Source: Trichopria drosophilae (lineage: Eukaryota; Arthropoda; Insecta; Hymenoptera; Diapriidae). Taken from it: DNA of 64,000 nt. The translations under genes were made by a program, and so were the position numbers. The notes under the pieces were generated by a model. That model had not been told where the DNA came from. It did no database searches and worked only from the letters and a program-made list of their open reading frames with translations. This document shows positions 20,493 to 30,221 of this stretch, piece by piece. The stretch is from contig CM059582.1 in NCBI GenBank assembly GCA_030407085.1, positions 85,777,501 to 85,841,500 on the forward strand, written 5' to 3'. How positions within the stretch are numbered: the first letter of the stretch is position 1; every line of letters begins with the position of its first letter.

Positions 20493-22733
20493 TTATTGGT
20501 CCAAAATGTCAACAATATTAGGAATTGGGTATGAGTCTCCGATTGATTTGTCATTTAATTTTCTGAAGTCAAGTACCATTCTCCATCTCTTATTTCCTTG
20601 ACTGTCGGCTTTCTTTGGTACTATCCATATTGGAGTATTATAGGGTGAGTCTGAAGGTTTTATTATTCCTGTATCCAATTGTTCTTTAACTTGTTTATTT
20701 ATTTCTTCTTTGTGAATTGGTGGAAATCTATACTGTTTAGTATTGATTGGGATGTCATCCGTAGTCGAAATTTTGTGTTTAATAAGGTGCGTAAAACCTA
20801 AGGGTTCGTCAGGTAAGTGAAAGACGTCTGCGTGAGTATTTATGAGTCTTTCTACACTCTCTGTTTCTTCTCGGTTTAAGTGTTGTAAACGTAAGAGGTT
20901 TTTAATTTTTGCTGCCCTTTTCATCTGTTTTATGGTGTGTAAGATGATTTCTTGACTAATACCTGTTGCTTTGGGTGTCGTTGCTCCTAGTATTTGTTTT
21001 TCTTTTAAGAACTCCGTATATGTTAAAAATATATCTTTTTCGTTGTAGTTGGTTTCTCTGGTTTTTATTGAATTGTTCGATGTCTTGTCTCTTTTTATTT
21101 GAGAGTTTGTCGAATTTTTTTGTAATTGAGGGGATTTACCTACAAGGTTTTTATCCCAGTTTATTGTTCCCTTAAAACTGACAGACCTGTCTATCGAGTC
21201 TTGATCTGTGTATTTTATTTTATTTTCAATTTCATAATGGTTATCGGTTTTATTACCGTCATGTTCATTGTATTCATTACTTTTATTATATTCGTATGAT
21301 TCGTATTTGTAGAATCCATAATTTTTATTATATTCATTTTCATTTTCATTTTCATTATATTCATTTTCATTTTCATTTTTATTATATTCATTTTCATTTT
21401 CATTTTTATTATATTCGTTTTCATTTTCATTTTTATTATATTCGTTTTCATTTTCATTTTTATTATATTCGTTTTCATTTTCATTTTTATTATATTCGTT
21501 TTCATTTTCATTTTTATTATATTCGTTTTCATTTTCATTTTTATTATTTTCATTTTTATTTTCATTATATTCTTTATTTTCGTTATCATTATATTTATTT
21601 TCATTTTCATTATATTCATTATTTTCATTATATTTATATTCATTATTTTCATTATTTTCATTATATTCATTTTCATTATATTCATTTTCATTATATTCAT
21701 TTTCATTATATTTATTATTTTTTTTATTTTCGCCATGATTAATTTCGTCATTTTCATTTTTATTTTTCTGATATTCATTGTATTTGTTAGGTTTTTTGTT
21801 ATTAGATTTTATCGATAGTAGTCGTTTTATATTTTCGTTATACTGATCTTGATTTTCTTGTATTGAAGAAGAGGTGGTTTGCGGTAAATGTTTCATAATT
21901 AAGTTTATTTTTTCTATTTCTTTGTTTTTAATTTTGTTGAATTTCTTCTTATTTTTAATTATACTTTTCTGTTTAGATTCTGATGTTTGTTTGATGATTT
22001 CAAAATCCTTATCTAATTCTTCTATTGTTAAAGTCGGGATTTCCAATTCCATTTGTTTATTAGTTGTGTTGTATATTTGTAAAAATCCTTTTCCGTTATT
22101 GTTTTTAACTATTGCATCTCCTAAGAATACGCCTTCCATTACGTTAAGTTTAGGAACGTATCCATATTGTATTTCTTTGTTCTCAATATTGATAAAAAAT
22201 GTTGATACTGATCTAGATGGTACTATGATTGATTCTACGTCAAAGTAGATTTTATTATCTCCCCATTGGATGTAATCGTTTTCGTAGCTAATATTTGTCC
22301 TGTTATCGCGAAAGAATTCTGACCCGAGTATGCCTGCTGAATCTATTGGGAAATCGTCCTTAACTAAATGAAATTGTGTTTCGCATCCTAGTATTCGTAG
22401 TGACACGATACCTTTCGTTATTACTGGGTGCTCCGTTATGCCTTTTAGGTTTATGATTTCGTCGGTATTTATTAGGGTTTCGTTTTTAACTGATCCTTCT
22501 TTGATGATGTTTACGCTGGCACCTGTGTCGACTAGTAAGCGGATTTCTTTAATTAGGTCTTCTGAGTTTATTGTTATCGTTGGAACATCATTTTTGTTTA
22601 ATTTAATAGTTTTTAGTTCTCGTTTTCTGACGTTTGCATTATACTGACTTGGCGCTTGTGTGGAGTCTCCTGGTGTGCGCCAGTATTGGGGAGACTCTTG
22701 GCGTTTCCCGAAAATTGAAGATTTGATGCTCTA
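20493..22733 (-). pseudogene. pol: ERV-1 pol: protease, Asn/Glu-repeat spacer, RT fingers
   Basis: The frame is open from about 22733, overlapping the end of gag by ~120 nt in another frame, as in Gypsy frameshift expression. It holds the protease DTG (RLLVDTGASVNIIKE, about 22520) and a flap region (GILGSEFFRDNRTN). A very long Asn/Glu/Tyr spacer built on a 9-residue repeat follows (about 21330-21720). RT fingers come next (PINTKQYRFPPIHKEE, NTPIWIVPKKADS, WRMVLDFRKLNDKSIGDSYP), up to DILDQ, where TAA (20493-20495) ends the frame. Translation would resume in the same frame, so one nonsense change separates the two pol halves. ERV-2 has Leu at that codon. Confidence 0.9.
21330..21720 (-). repeat. 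27-bp coding minisatellite in ERV-1 pol
   Basis: Units of 27 bp (minus-strand translation EYNKNENEN) are repeated about eight times in near-perfect register, flanked by degenerate Asn/Glu/Tyr repeats. The frame stays open throughout because the unit is a multiple of three. The corresponding spacer in ERV-2 (about 37560-37660) is short and Asp/Asn-rich, so the expansion is recent or copy-specific. Confidence 0.85.
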
Positions 22734-23304
22734 GTGTTGTTAATTAAATTTTGATTTCTCAACTGTCGACATTCTTCTACCCAATGACCTACGTTATTGC
22801 AATATTTGCATAAGGGTTTAGGTTGCGAGATGTTTTGCCTGTTGTTTTGCGTAGACGTATTAAAGTTTGTTCTTTGTGGAAAATTTTGATAGTTTGTTTG
22901 GGATTCATAATTATTTTGTGGAACTATATTTGAGTAGTTTCCTGGGTAATTTTTATTTTGAAAATTTTGTCTAGTATTGTTTTGGTAATTCGGTGTTTGA
23001 TAGTTTCTTTGTTGAGGATTTGGATAATTACGTTGGAAATTTTGAAAATTTTGTGGTTGGAAATTTTGGTAGTTTCGTGGTTGGAATATTTGGTTGTTTC
23101 GAGGTTGGAAATTTTGGTTGTTTCGAGGTTGGAAATTTTGGTTATTTCGAGGTTGGAAATTTTGGTTGTTTCGAGGTTGGAAATTTTGGTTGTTTCGAGG
23201 TTGGAAATTTTGATAATTAGTTTCTGGTGTACTAGTATCAGGCTTCTTATTTCTAAAACGACATATATCTGCGGTATGTCCTGTTTTTTTTGCATATTTG
23301 ACAT
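22613..23304 (-). pseudogene. gag: ERV-1 gag, C-terminal part: FQPRNNQN repeats and zinc knuckle
   Basis: Downstream of the frameshift near 23285, the gag frame continues to a stop at 22613-22615. It encodes about eight tandem copies of an Asn/Gln/Phe/Pro/Arg octapeptide (QNFQPRNN), then an Asn/Gln-rich stretch and a CCHC knuckle CKYCNNVGHWVEEC (about 22810-22770). The knuckle would bind genomic RNA. The end overlaps the start of the pol frame. The frame shown by start codons here (MSNMQKKQDIP...) is an out-of-frame reading. Confidence 0.75.
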
Positions 23305-24329
23305 ATTGTTTCGTTTTTATTTACCATTCTAATTTTTTGTGTTTTTTGTTTTTCTAATAAATTTTCGTGTATTGTACCTCTTATATTATTTGTGATTTTC
23401 ATTCTTTTTTCTATTTGGATCGCTTTTTGTACAGCTGGAGACAGATTTTGGAATAATTCGTTAGTTAATCTAATTTCTATTTCGGGTTTTAGACCATTTA
23501 AAAAGGTTTCTAATACTTCTTTCTCTGTTCTGGTTTTTTCTTCATTTGTTACTTCATTATCTTCATTCAATGTTTTATATGTTTCTAAGATTCTGTCTCC
23601 TGTTTCTCGAACACGGTTGGCGTAAACGACTACGTTTTCAAAGTCAAGTTGGTACATCCCTATTAGTTCTTGGCGGATTTCTGTGATGGAGTTTGCTGGA
23701 GCGTATATTTCGCGTAGGCTTTTTAATAGGGATTTTATAGTGTCAAATGTCCCATTTTTCACTGTGCGCCGAGCTTCACCTACGAGTCTGCTTTTTATCA
23801 ATTTTACTAAGTCGCTTTCTAATTCTGGGGGGAGCATTTTTTTTGCTTCTTCACATCCATCTACGAATAGATAGAATGTTTTTGGATCTCCGTCAAATCG
23901 CGGTACACTCTCTATTGCGTGTTTTAATGTTAGTCTATCTCGTATGTTATCCATAGTATTGGTTTTATTGGGAATGATATCTATTTCAATTATTTTTGAG
24001 GTATTATTTCCGGTTTCCGTGTTTGTCGTTTCTTGGAGTTGTTTTCGATTTTTAATTAGTTGAGACGTATCAAGTGAAAAGAGAGATTCTGTTGATCGAT
24101 TTAATCGATCGTGTTTTGCAAAAGGATCGATCAAACTATCTGAAGTTAAATTTGCGTCTGAGAAAAAGGCAGAATCTTGTATTGAGCTGTTACAGTTATC
24201 GTCGGAAGGACTGTTTATAGGAGAATTTATATTTGTATCTTTATGTTTTTTTGTGGGTAGTAAACCCGAACCCAAGACTTCAGATTTTTGTTTTTCGGAC
24301 AGATACTGTGTATTACTTCGCGTATTCAT
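23253..24329 (-). pseudogene. gag: ERV-1 gag, N-terminal and capsid-like part
   Basis: It starts MNTRSNTQYLSEKQK, with a Ser/Asn-rich N-terminus to about residue 125. The capsid-like core (residues ~126-330: RDRLTLKHAIESVPRFDGD, FYLFVDGCEEAKK, LKSRLVGEARRTVKN, VLETFLNGLKPEIEIRL) is the typical Gypsy Gag core and is shared with ERV-2. It reaches a first zinc knuckle (CQICKK), where a run of eight A's shifts the frame and the reading ends 16 codons later. The start is 74 nt after the 47-bp hairpin. In ERV-2 the same knuckle is intact (CQICKKIGHEAATC). Confidence 0.85.
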
Positions 24330-24402
24330 GTATACGCAAACACGACGAAAAGGGTGTGAAAAGGATGATTAAATGGTGTAAAACATATGATAAGTTTGAT
24401 AT

Positions 24403-24523
24403 ACGAAGAAAATATAGAAATAATAACTTTAGATTAAGAATAATAAAAATTTATAATAATATATATATATATTTTTTTTTTATTATTCTTAATCTAAAGT
24501 TATTATTTCTATATTTTCTTCGT
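24403..24523 (-). other. Perfect 47-bp inverted repeat (RNA hairpin) between uORF and gag
   Basis: The arm 24403-24449 and its exact reverse complement at 24477-24523 flank a ~27-bp AT-only loop. In the provirus transcript this would be a 47-bp stem. It overlaps the last codons of the 94-aa uORF and ends 74 nt before the gag start codon. It could control access of ribosomes to gag or RNA dimerisation, or be a recent palindromic duplication. Confidence 0.9.
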
Positions 24524-24773
24524 TTATAATTCGCGTCTTAAAAATAGGCTGTACCTTATTTATTGGTTTTTGCCTGATTTCGAATTTTTGTATTTCTACT
24601 AGTAATTTTTCTCTTTTGTTAATTGCTTTCCGAAGGTGCTTTTCCTTGATGGATTTAATTCTCAAATTTTTCTCCGATTTAATTTGGGTCTGCAATTTAT
24701 TTATTGCCCGATCTTCTATTTTTTGTTTTCTTTCGATGTCATCTAGATTTGTTAGAGTCCCGTTTGTTGTCAT
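24489..24773 (-). CDS. ERV-1 upstream ORF, 94-aa coiled-coil protein
   Basis: It begins MTTNGTLTNLDDIERKQKIED, followed by a Lys/Glu-rich, heptad-like helix (NKLQTQIKSEKNLRIKSIKEKH, REKLLVEIQKFEIRQ). There is no Cys or membrane segment. It lies in the leader between the 5' repeat array and gag, and its last 12 codons fall in the hairpin's first arm. It could be a leader peptide that tunes gag translation, a detached N-terminal Gag domain, or chance. No homologue recognised. Confidence 0.45.
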   Translation of the reverse strand: MTTNGTLTNLDDIERKQKIEDRAINKLQTQIKSEKNLRIKSIKEKHLRKAINKREKLLVEIQKFEIRQKPINKVQPIFKTRIINEENIEIITLD

Positions 24774-24929
24774 CTAAGAAAAAATAATAAAATTAATTTT
24801 CATTTTCATAATTGTACGTGTTTAACGAGAGAAAAAATAAAAAATATATAAAGAATAATGATTAACTAAAAAAAAATGGCGATATAATAATTGTTATGTT
24901 AATATGAGCATGTGATGTGTGTTTTGTGT

Positions 24930-25660
24930 GTTTAATTCATTCGATTGCAATGACTCCGAGGAAATTTTCAAACGAAGAATTGTCCAATTTTCAATTATGA
25001 ACAATAATTAAAAAGTGGTTATGTGTGAAGTGTTTTTGTGATTTTTAATTCTTTCGTTTGCAATGACTCCGAGGAAATTTTCAAACGAAGAATTGTCCAA
25101 TTTTTAATTATTGTCAGTAATGAACAATAATTGAAAAGTGGTTATTTGTGAAGAGTGTTTGTGATTTTTAATTCTTTCGTTTGCAATAACTCCGAGGAAA
25201 TTATCAAACGAAGAATTGTCCAATTTTTAATTATTGTCAGTAATGAACAACAATTGAAAAGTGGTTATTTGTGAAGAGTGTTTGTGATTTTTAATTCTTT
25301 CGTTTGCAATAACTCCGAGGAAATTTTCAAACGAAGAATTGTCCAATTTTTAATTATTGTCAGTAATGAACAATAATTGAAAAGTGGTTATTTGTGAAGA
25401 GTGTTTGTGATTTTTAATTCTTTCGTTTGCAATGACTCTGAGGAAATTATCAAACGAAGAATTGTCCAATTTTCAATTATGAACAATAATTAAAAAGTGG
25501 TTATGTGTGAAGTGTGTTTGTGATTTTTAATTCTTTCGTTTGCAATGACTCTGAGGAAATTATCAAACGAAGAATTGTCCAATTTTTAATTATTGTCGAT
25601 AATAAATTAAGAACAACAATTCAAAAACTGGTTTGTGTGATGAGTTTATGTGTATATAAT
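24930..25660. repeat. ERV-1 leader array: six units of 113 or 123 bp with internal inverted repeats
   Basis: The landmark GCAATGACTCCGAGGAAATT recurs with ACTC(C/T)GAG near 24953, 25066, 25189, 25312, 25435 and 25548. Spacings are 113, 123, 123, 123 and 113; the short form lacks about 10 nt (ATTATTGTCAGT region). Each unit carries TTCTTTCGTTTG and, about 20 nt on, CAAACGAAGAA, which can pair. It lies between the PBS and the uORF. Drosophila gypsy keeps a repeated insulator in the same interval, so a chromatin or packaging role is plausible but inferred. Confidence 0.9.
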
Positions 25661-25895
25661 GTGGATGCTCCTAAGTTATATCGTATGTATATATATGTTG
25701 TGTGAAGTAGGAAATTTAGTATTAAAACTGAAAACGTTTTAATGTTAAGATTAACTATTTATATTTATTATATAGGTATATATTTATTTGTTTATATATA
25801 TATATTTTTTTTATTTATTTATTTTTATCTTATTGCCGCCGAGGGACTGATCGACAGACTGCCATATGACTCTCCCTGTTTCATCAGGTTCCCAC

Positions 25896-25913
25896 TCAGT
25901 TGCGCTGTCACCA
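25896..25913 (-). other. ERV-1 primer-binding site
   Basis: The minus strand reads TGGTGACAGCGCAACTGA, starting 8 nt inside the 5' LTR. The leading TGG pairs with a tRNA CCA end. ERV-2 has TGGTGACAGC at the matching place (33116). The tRNA was not identified. Confidence 0.7.
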
Positions 25914-25921
25914 AATTTTTA

Positions 25922-27731
25922 TGTTACGACCCAGTGAATATCTCGAACGAGATATAAACCGAACAGTAACACGGGCGTGTAACTGAGCAGAATTGCTGGG
26001 TCCTTTTAGGTGAGTGAGGGCTACTGATAGCACAGGAAAAGTCAGTAATAAGGAAAAAAAACTTGGAAACAGTTTATTTGTTTAAATCAGTTTATTTTCT
26101 CGAATAATTGTTCCGGTGAAGGTAGGGGAGTTGTTGGAAGAGGGGGGAAAGGGATGAATAGGTCGGGAAATAATTCCTGGGGAGACGGTAGTGGAATGGT
26201 CGGACGAGGGGGAAAAGAGAAGGGAAGAGAAGGGAAGAGAAGTTTTCCTGGGGGATAGTTGGTTGGCAGTCTGTGTTTCTATCTCCTCTCGGGCGAGGTG
26301 GAGAGCCTTTGCCAATTTTTGGCGTTGGACCCTTTGTCCTCCTCGGCGGCGTTTCACTATAAAGAAATTATGACTATTTATTTGATGTATGAAAATGGAA
26401 AGAATTATGGAAGTGGGAGTAAAAACGCGAAGTCTAAGGAAAAAAAAAAAATAAAATAAAAGGGAGAAAAAATGTTTTTTCGGTTAAATACGATTCGTAG
26501 TCGCGTGAGAGGGGCGACTTCGTCTCTGTGGCCTTTTATGCAGTAGGGAAGAGGGTTGTGGTTTCTCAGGCCTACCCGCTATGCCACGAAAGGAAAGGAG
26601 GATGCGATTTCGCAGGCCGACCCACTATGTCGCAAGGAAAGAAGAAGAGAATTGGAGCGATTTCGCAGGCCGACCCGCTATGTCGCAAGGAAAGGAGTTG
26701 GCGTGATTTCGCAGGCCGACCCGCTATGTCACGAGGAAAGGAGTTGGGAATTGGAGCGATTTCGCAGGCCGACCCGCTATGTCGCAAGGAAAGGAGTTGG
26801 GAATTGGAGCGATTTCGCAGGCCGACCCGCTATGTCGCAAGGAAAGGAGTTGGCGTGATTTCGCAGGCCGACCCGCTATGTCACGAAGGAAAAGTAGGAA
26901 GGAAGGGAGGTGGTTAGGAAAAAAAATTACGTAAGGGAAACTTATACTCACTTTGGTGAAGCTCTCTTTGCACCTGATGCGATAGGGTTGGGCAGGTGGT
27001 GCGGTCTCCCCTTTTTGGGTCCGGTCGTGAAGTTTCTTTTCCTTCGTTTGAGTCAGACTTCCCCTTTGGTCGAATAACTCGCGACTTAAAAAAAATTCAA
27101 CTGCGACGAGTTGTGCTTCTTGTTTTTGTATGACGCGAGAACTAAAAAATTGGACTGACTGGTCTCGGTGTGCCTCCTCTGTATTTATGTTGGTTCATGC
27201 TTTTCTTATCCCCGCTTGGAGTATTCCCCCTCTATTTTTAAGGTGGTGGATTTGTATTTTGGACAGGTTTTTGGGAAATGGGCCAAGGAGGAAAAATACA
27301 TTAAAAAATTATTGATGTAGAGAGCCCGTTAGAATGTACCCGATTTCTCTTTTTATGTTTTTTTAGAAAAGTTAAAAACAGGTAGCTTGAGAGTTAAGTC
27401 CTCAATTACCGTAAATATCGGAAGAGACGGAAAAATTATTGTTCTAATGTATAAAAAAAATAAAAATGCTACGGAAGGTCATTGTAAAATTGATTGTGCC
27501 TGTACGGTGATTTTTTTAGGAAAGTTAAGCGATGTGAGCCGTCTTCTGATTTATGGCTAATAAAGGTTTAGAGAAAATGTTATTTGAACCGGGTAAATTC
27601 CAATACGCTTCGTTTATGACATTACATTTGTAAGAAACAGACTCGTTTGTCCGGTGCCGACATACAATATTTTTTGATTTTTAAATGTACACCGAAAATT
27701 AGTTAGTTCCGCTAGTTACGAGGACGTAACA
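25922..27731 (-). repeat. ERV-1 5' LTR
   Basis: It begins TGTTACGACC and ends GAGGACGTAACA. It is near identical to 9933-11779, with one internal array unit fewer and an extra GAAGGGAAGA repeat (26216-26240). It is followed on the right by the CATG duplication (27732-27735) and the Penelope ORF. It holds the TATA-like CATAAAAGG at 26532-26540. Confidence 0.9.
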
Positions 27732-27735
27732 CATG

Positions 27736-28975
27736 TATCTTTAATATAGGATTCAGTTTTACCTATTACGTTTCGCAAAATGGAAGTGTAAAATTTGGCT
27801 AAATTGTAGGTGGGTGAATTTACAGTAGAGACAATTATTCTATACGGAATACCCGGTTTATGGATCTTAGGTAATCCGTAAGCTAGTGGAATTACCCCAT
27901 TGTATGATTTTAGCCATTTTGATGTGTTTGAATTAACCATTTCTAAGCGTTCCCATCTTTTAACTAGTTGATTGATGTTTTTCTGGGTAGTGTTAGTGTA
28001 TTCGAATTTGGAAGCTGTGTATGTGCTTGTGTCTTGTAGTATTTCTTTCATTTTATGCACATAATCAGAGGTATTTACGCAGACAGTGGTGTTGCCTTTA
28101 TCTGCTATAGTGAAAAACACGTTTTTATTAATTTTCAGAAATTGATCTACCTCTCTTTTCGGGTTGTTGTCTTTACTATTTTGTCCGATGCATTTTGTAT
28201 TATTGGAAAAATTCTTGATAATATTAACTGATTCCATCCGGATTCTGTTCTTATTATCTACGATGATGTTTCCATCCTCATCAGTTATATCTTTTACTCT
28301 CGATATGCCATCTTCTATTCCCGCTATTAATCGACCATATGGGATACCTTCAGTACTCGTTACTGCATGTTTATTTCCTAATCCGACTATGTTCTTTATA
28401 TTAGTCGGTATGTCTACGTCACTGCAATTTTTAAACCAAGTTTCTTGAATGTTTCGGTTAACAGGTTGGTTTTGTACTTTTAAGTTGTTATTTAACCAGT
28501 TGAATTTTCTTTTAAGTCGTCTACTGTTTTGACTCAGTAGACCTTCAAATTTAATATTCTCAAATTTAAAAAAATTTTTTTGAATATATGATGGTATCTT
28601 CTTAGAAATCTCAAAGGATAAGGATGTTTTCTCCTTTCTGGTTAAATTCAATTCCGAAATTGTATCAGAAATCTCCAAGTTAAAATATTTTTGTTTTGTA
28701 GACTTGTGAAGGGATTTCATTTGTTGCGAAATTTGAAATGACCGAAATTCTTTGTAATTAAAAAATTGAAAATTATTGTTGACATGAGCAGGAAAAATTC
28801 TTACCCTCCGGCATCTTAATAAAAAGATTCTTTGTGGAATTAATCTCGCTAACCTTGTCAGAGTTCTAGAATATTTCCTTAAAAGTAAACCAACTTGAGA
28901 TCCGTATTCGTTGGAGACCCAGCGAAGAAATCCACCAGTTGGTTTCTTAGTATTTCCCATTAATTGTAAAACCAT
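27736..28975 (-). pseudogene. Penelope-like element ORF, N-terminal half
   Basis: The frame starts MVLQLMGNTKKPTGG and runs about 413 codons. It covers the N-terminal extension, the early RT block FFTIADKGNTTVCVN, and the fingers YGLPKIHKPGIPYRIIVS and NVIGKTESYIKDT, where ERV-1 interrupts it. The remaining RT half is at 9195-9932. No disabling change is seen in this half. It is preceded by a pseudo-LTR-like region (28976-29645). A second copy of the fingers is at 30222-30400 on the plus strand. Confidence 0.85.
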
Positions 28976-29645
28976 AATTGAAATCGAATTTCTTGACCGC
29001 TGATCAGAATTGGTAACTTTTGAAAATTTTTTCTTGGGAAAACGGTCCTATTACTAATTTATTGATGTTGAAAAAATAAACAAAACTCCACTAATACGTT
29101 TCGGCCTCGATATGGGCCATCTTCAGAACCTTTAATGACACAAAAAAAATACTATGTTTAAAAAAATACAATGTTTAAAAAATTTTAAATATAAAATATT
29201 TTTAAAAAAATTCAAACTCCGCAATTCGATTTTCACAATAAACATGACTCACCGAAAAACGTGGCAGTTATAATTCACATGTTTTGATAAATAAGACACA
29301 TGTTCCGGTTTGTTTCTTGGTTCTGCTCAAAAAATTGTAAACAAGGTTTTATTAAAAAAATTATCTATGTAGATACAGATATTAAATGAAAAAAATATAA
29401 ATAAGAAGAATATGAAAATTTATATAAGGGATATGAAAAACGAGATATGAGAAAAATTGTTTAAGTTAATTCTTAAATAATGTTCAAAAAATATATCGTA
29501 AAAATTTTTATTATTTAATTATTACTTACTGTGGAATTATCAAAATTGATTAAACTCGCGAACCACGATAGCGAAACGATGTTGCGGAACAAGTGCTCTG
29601 TGACAAACTGTCACTTTGAAAGATTTGATTAACCGTCATGTAACT
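28976..29645 (-). repeat. Penelope pseudo-LTR / 5' region (inverted copy at 30928-31562)
   Basis: The sequence 28992-29645 is the reverse complement of 30928-31562 with few differences (for example GCGAACCACGATAGCG near 29558 and CGCTATCGTGGTTCGC near 31001). In the canonical Penelope plan the same region flanks the ORF as a pseudo-LTR. It contains the hammerhead-like core at 29098-29126 and AT-rich stretches. It ends at about the GTCATGTAAC junction (29645). Confidence 0.8.
29098..29126 (-). ncRNA. Candidate hammerhead ribozyme core in Penelope pseudo-LTR
   Basis: The minus strand reads CTGAAGA, a GGCC-loop-GGCC stem, then GAAAC. This matches the conserved CUGANGA...GAAA core of hammerhead ribozymes, with a bulged U before stem II. 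Hammerheads in Penelope pseudo-LTRs are known. Stems I and III were not resolved by eye. Confidence 0.5.
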
Positions 29646-29651
29646 AAAATC

Positions 29652-30221
29652 ATACACCTGAGTGTAGTTATTTAAGGTGTCTTGCCTCCCGTTCGGGTTT
29701 AAAACACCCCCCCCCCCCATGGGGGAATGGGGCCAAATTTTAGTGATGCGCCAGCACCGCTGGTTGTGCACACTTAAAAAAGATATACAACAAGTCAGCT
29801 ACCACATTTATTAGCAACAAGCTGCCTGCCTTGATGCTTCTGTTGGTTCAGAGAACCTTTCTAACGTTGCCACGGCCCGCTAGAGGCCAACCCTTTCTGC
29901 GGTTACTGCCTGCACGGACACGGCACGCCGTAGCGCTCCCCCGTGTGGAACCCGCCGGCAGGGGCTTGACACCGCACCCTAGCTCCCCAGTACGGTGGGT
30001 CTCTCGAGTCGTTTCACGATCAGGCATTCGTCGGCACAGACCAGCCGAACGATCGGGTCCGTGAGGTCGTCAATTCTCAAAACTTGCTAAGAGAAGCGGA
30101 TCTTTCAAAAGCATTGCTCCTCTTCGAGCTCGGGCACTTCGACCCCTCACTCTTCCACAATTAAATTGTGGACGGAGATAACCCGCTCCGCTCTCTTCCA
30201 CAAGTCCCCTGCGGGGACTAA
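29652..30221. other. Unassigned GC-rich 570-bp segment between head-to-head Penelope copies
   Basis: This block (C-run at about 29707, then CGGCACGCCG and CCGCCGGCAGGGG) is distinctly richer in GC than its surroundings. It is bounded on both sides by ACTAAAATCATACA (29643 and 30220), a motif that belongs to the Penelope ORF (compare 27897-27910). No ORF, tRNA or rRNA is recognised. It may be unrelated DNA caught between the two 5' truncated ends. Confidence 0.6.

Larger units (their letters stand above)
9933..27731 (-). mobile_element. ERV-1: 17.8-kb Gypsy-type endogenous retrovirus with env and extra ORFs
   Basis: It is flanked by CATG duplications and bounded by LTRs of 1847 bp (9933-11779) and 1810 bp (25922-27731), with terminal TGTTAC/GTAACA. 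Sense-strand order from the right: LTR, PBS, leader repeat array, uORF, 47-bp hairpin, gag, pol, env, second glycoprotein-like ORF, two small ORFs, 3' non-coding region, polypurine tract, LTR. I noted only about eight substitutions plus repeat-unit indels between the LTRs by eye, so it is a fairly recent insertion. As it stands it is defective: gag, RT and env each carry a break. At 17.8 kb it is much longer than the 7-9 kb of ordinary errantiviruses. Confidence 0.9.

Noticed and set aside
21296..21742. Plus-strand His/Phe/Tyr repeat protein opposite ERV-1 pol
   Set aside because: Antisense shadow of the 27-bp minisatellite; the pol frame on the minus strand explains it.
29831..30064. Possible rRNA or gene piece in the GC-rich Penelope spacer
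   Set aside because: I could not match it to a conserved rRNA or tRNA segment, and the frame has no recognisable domain.
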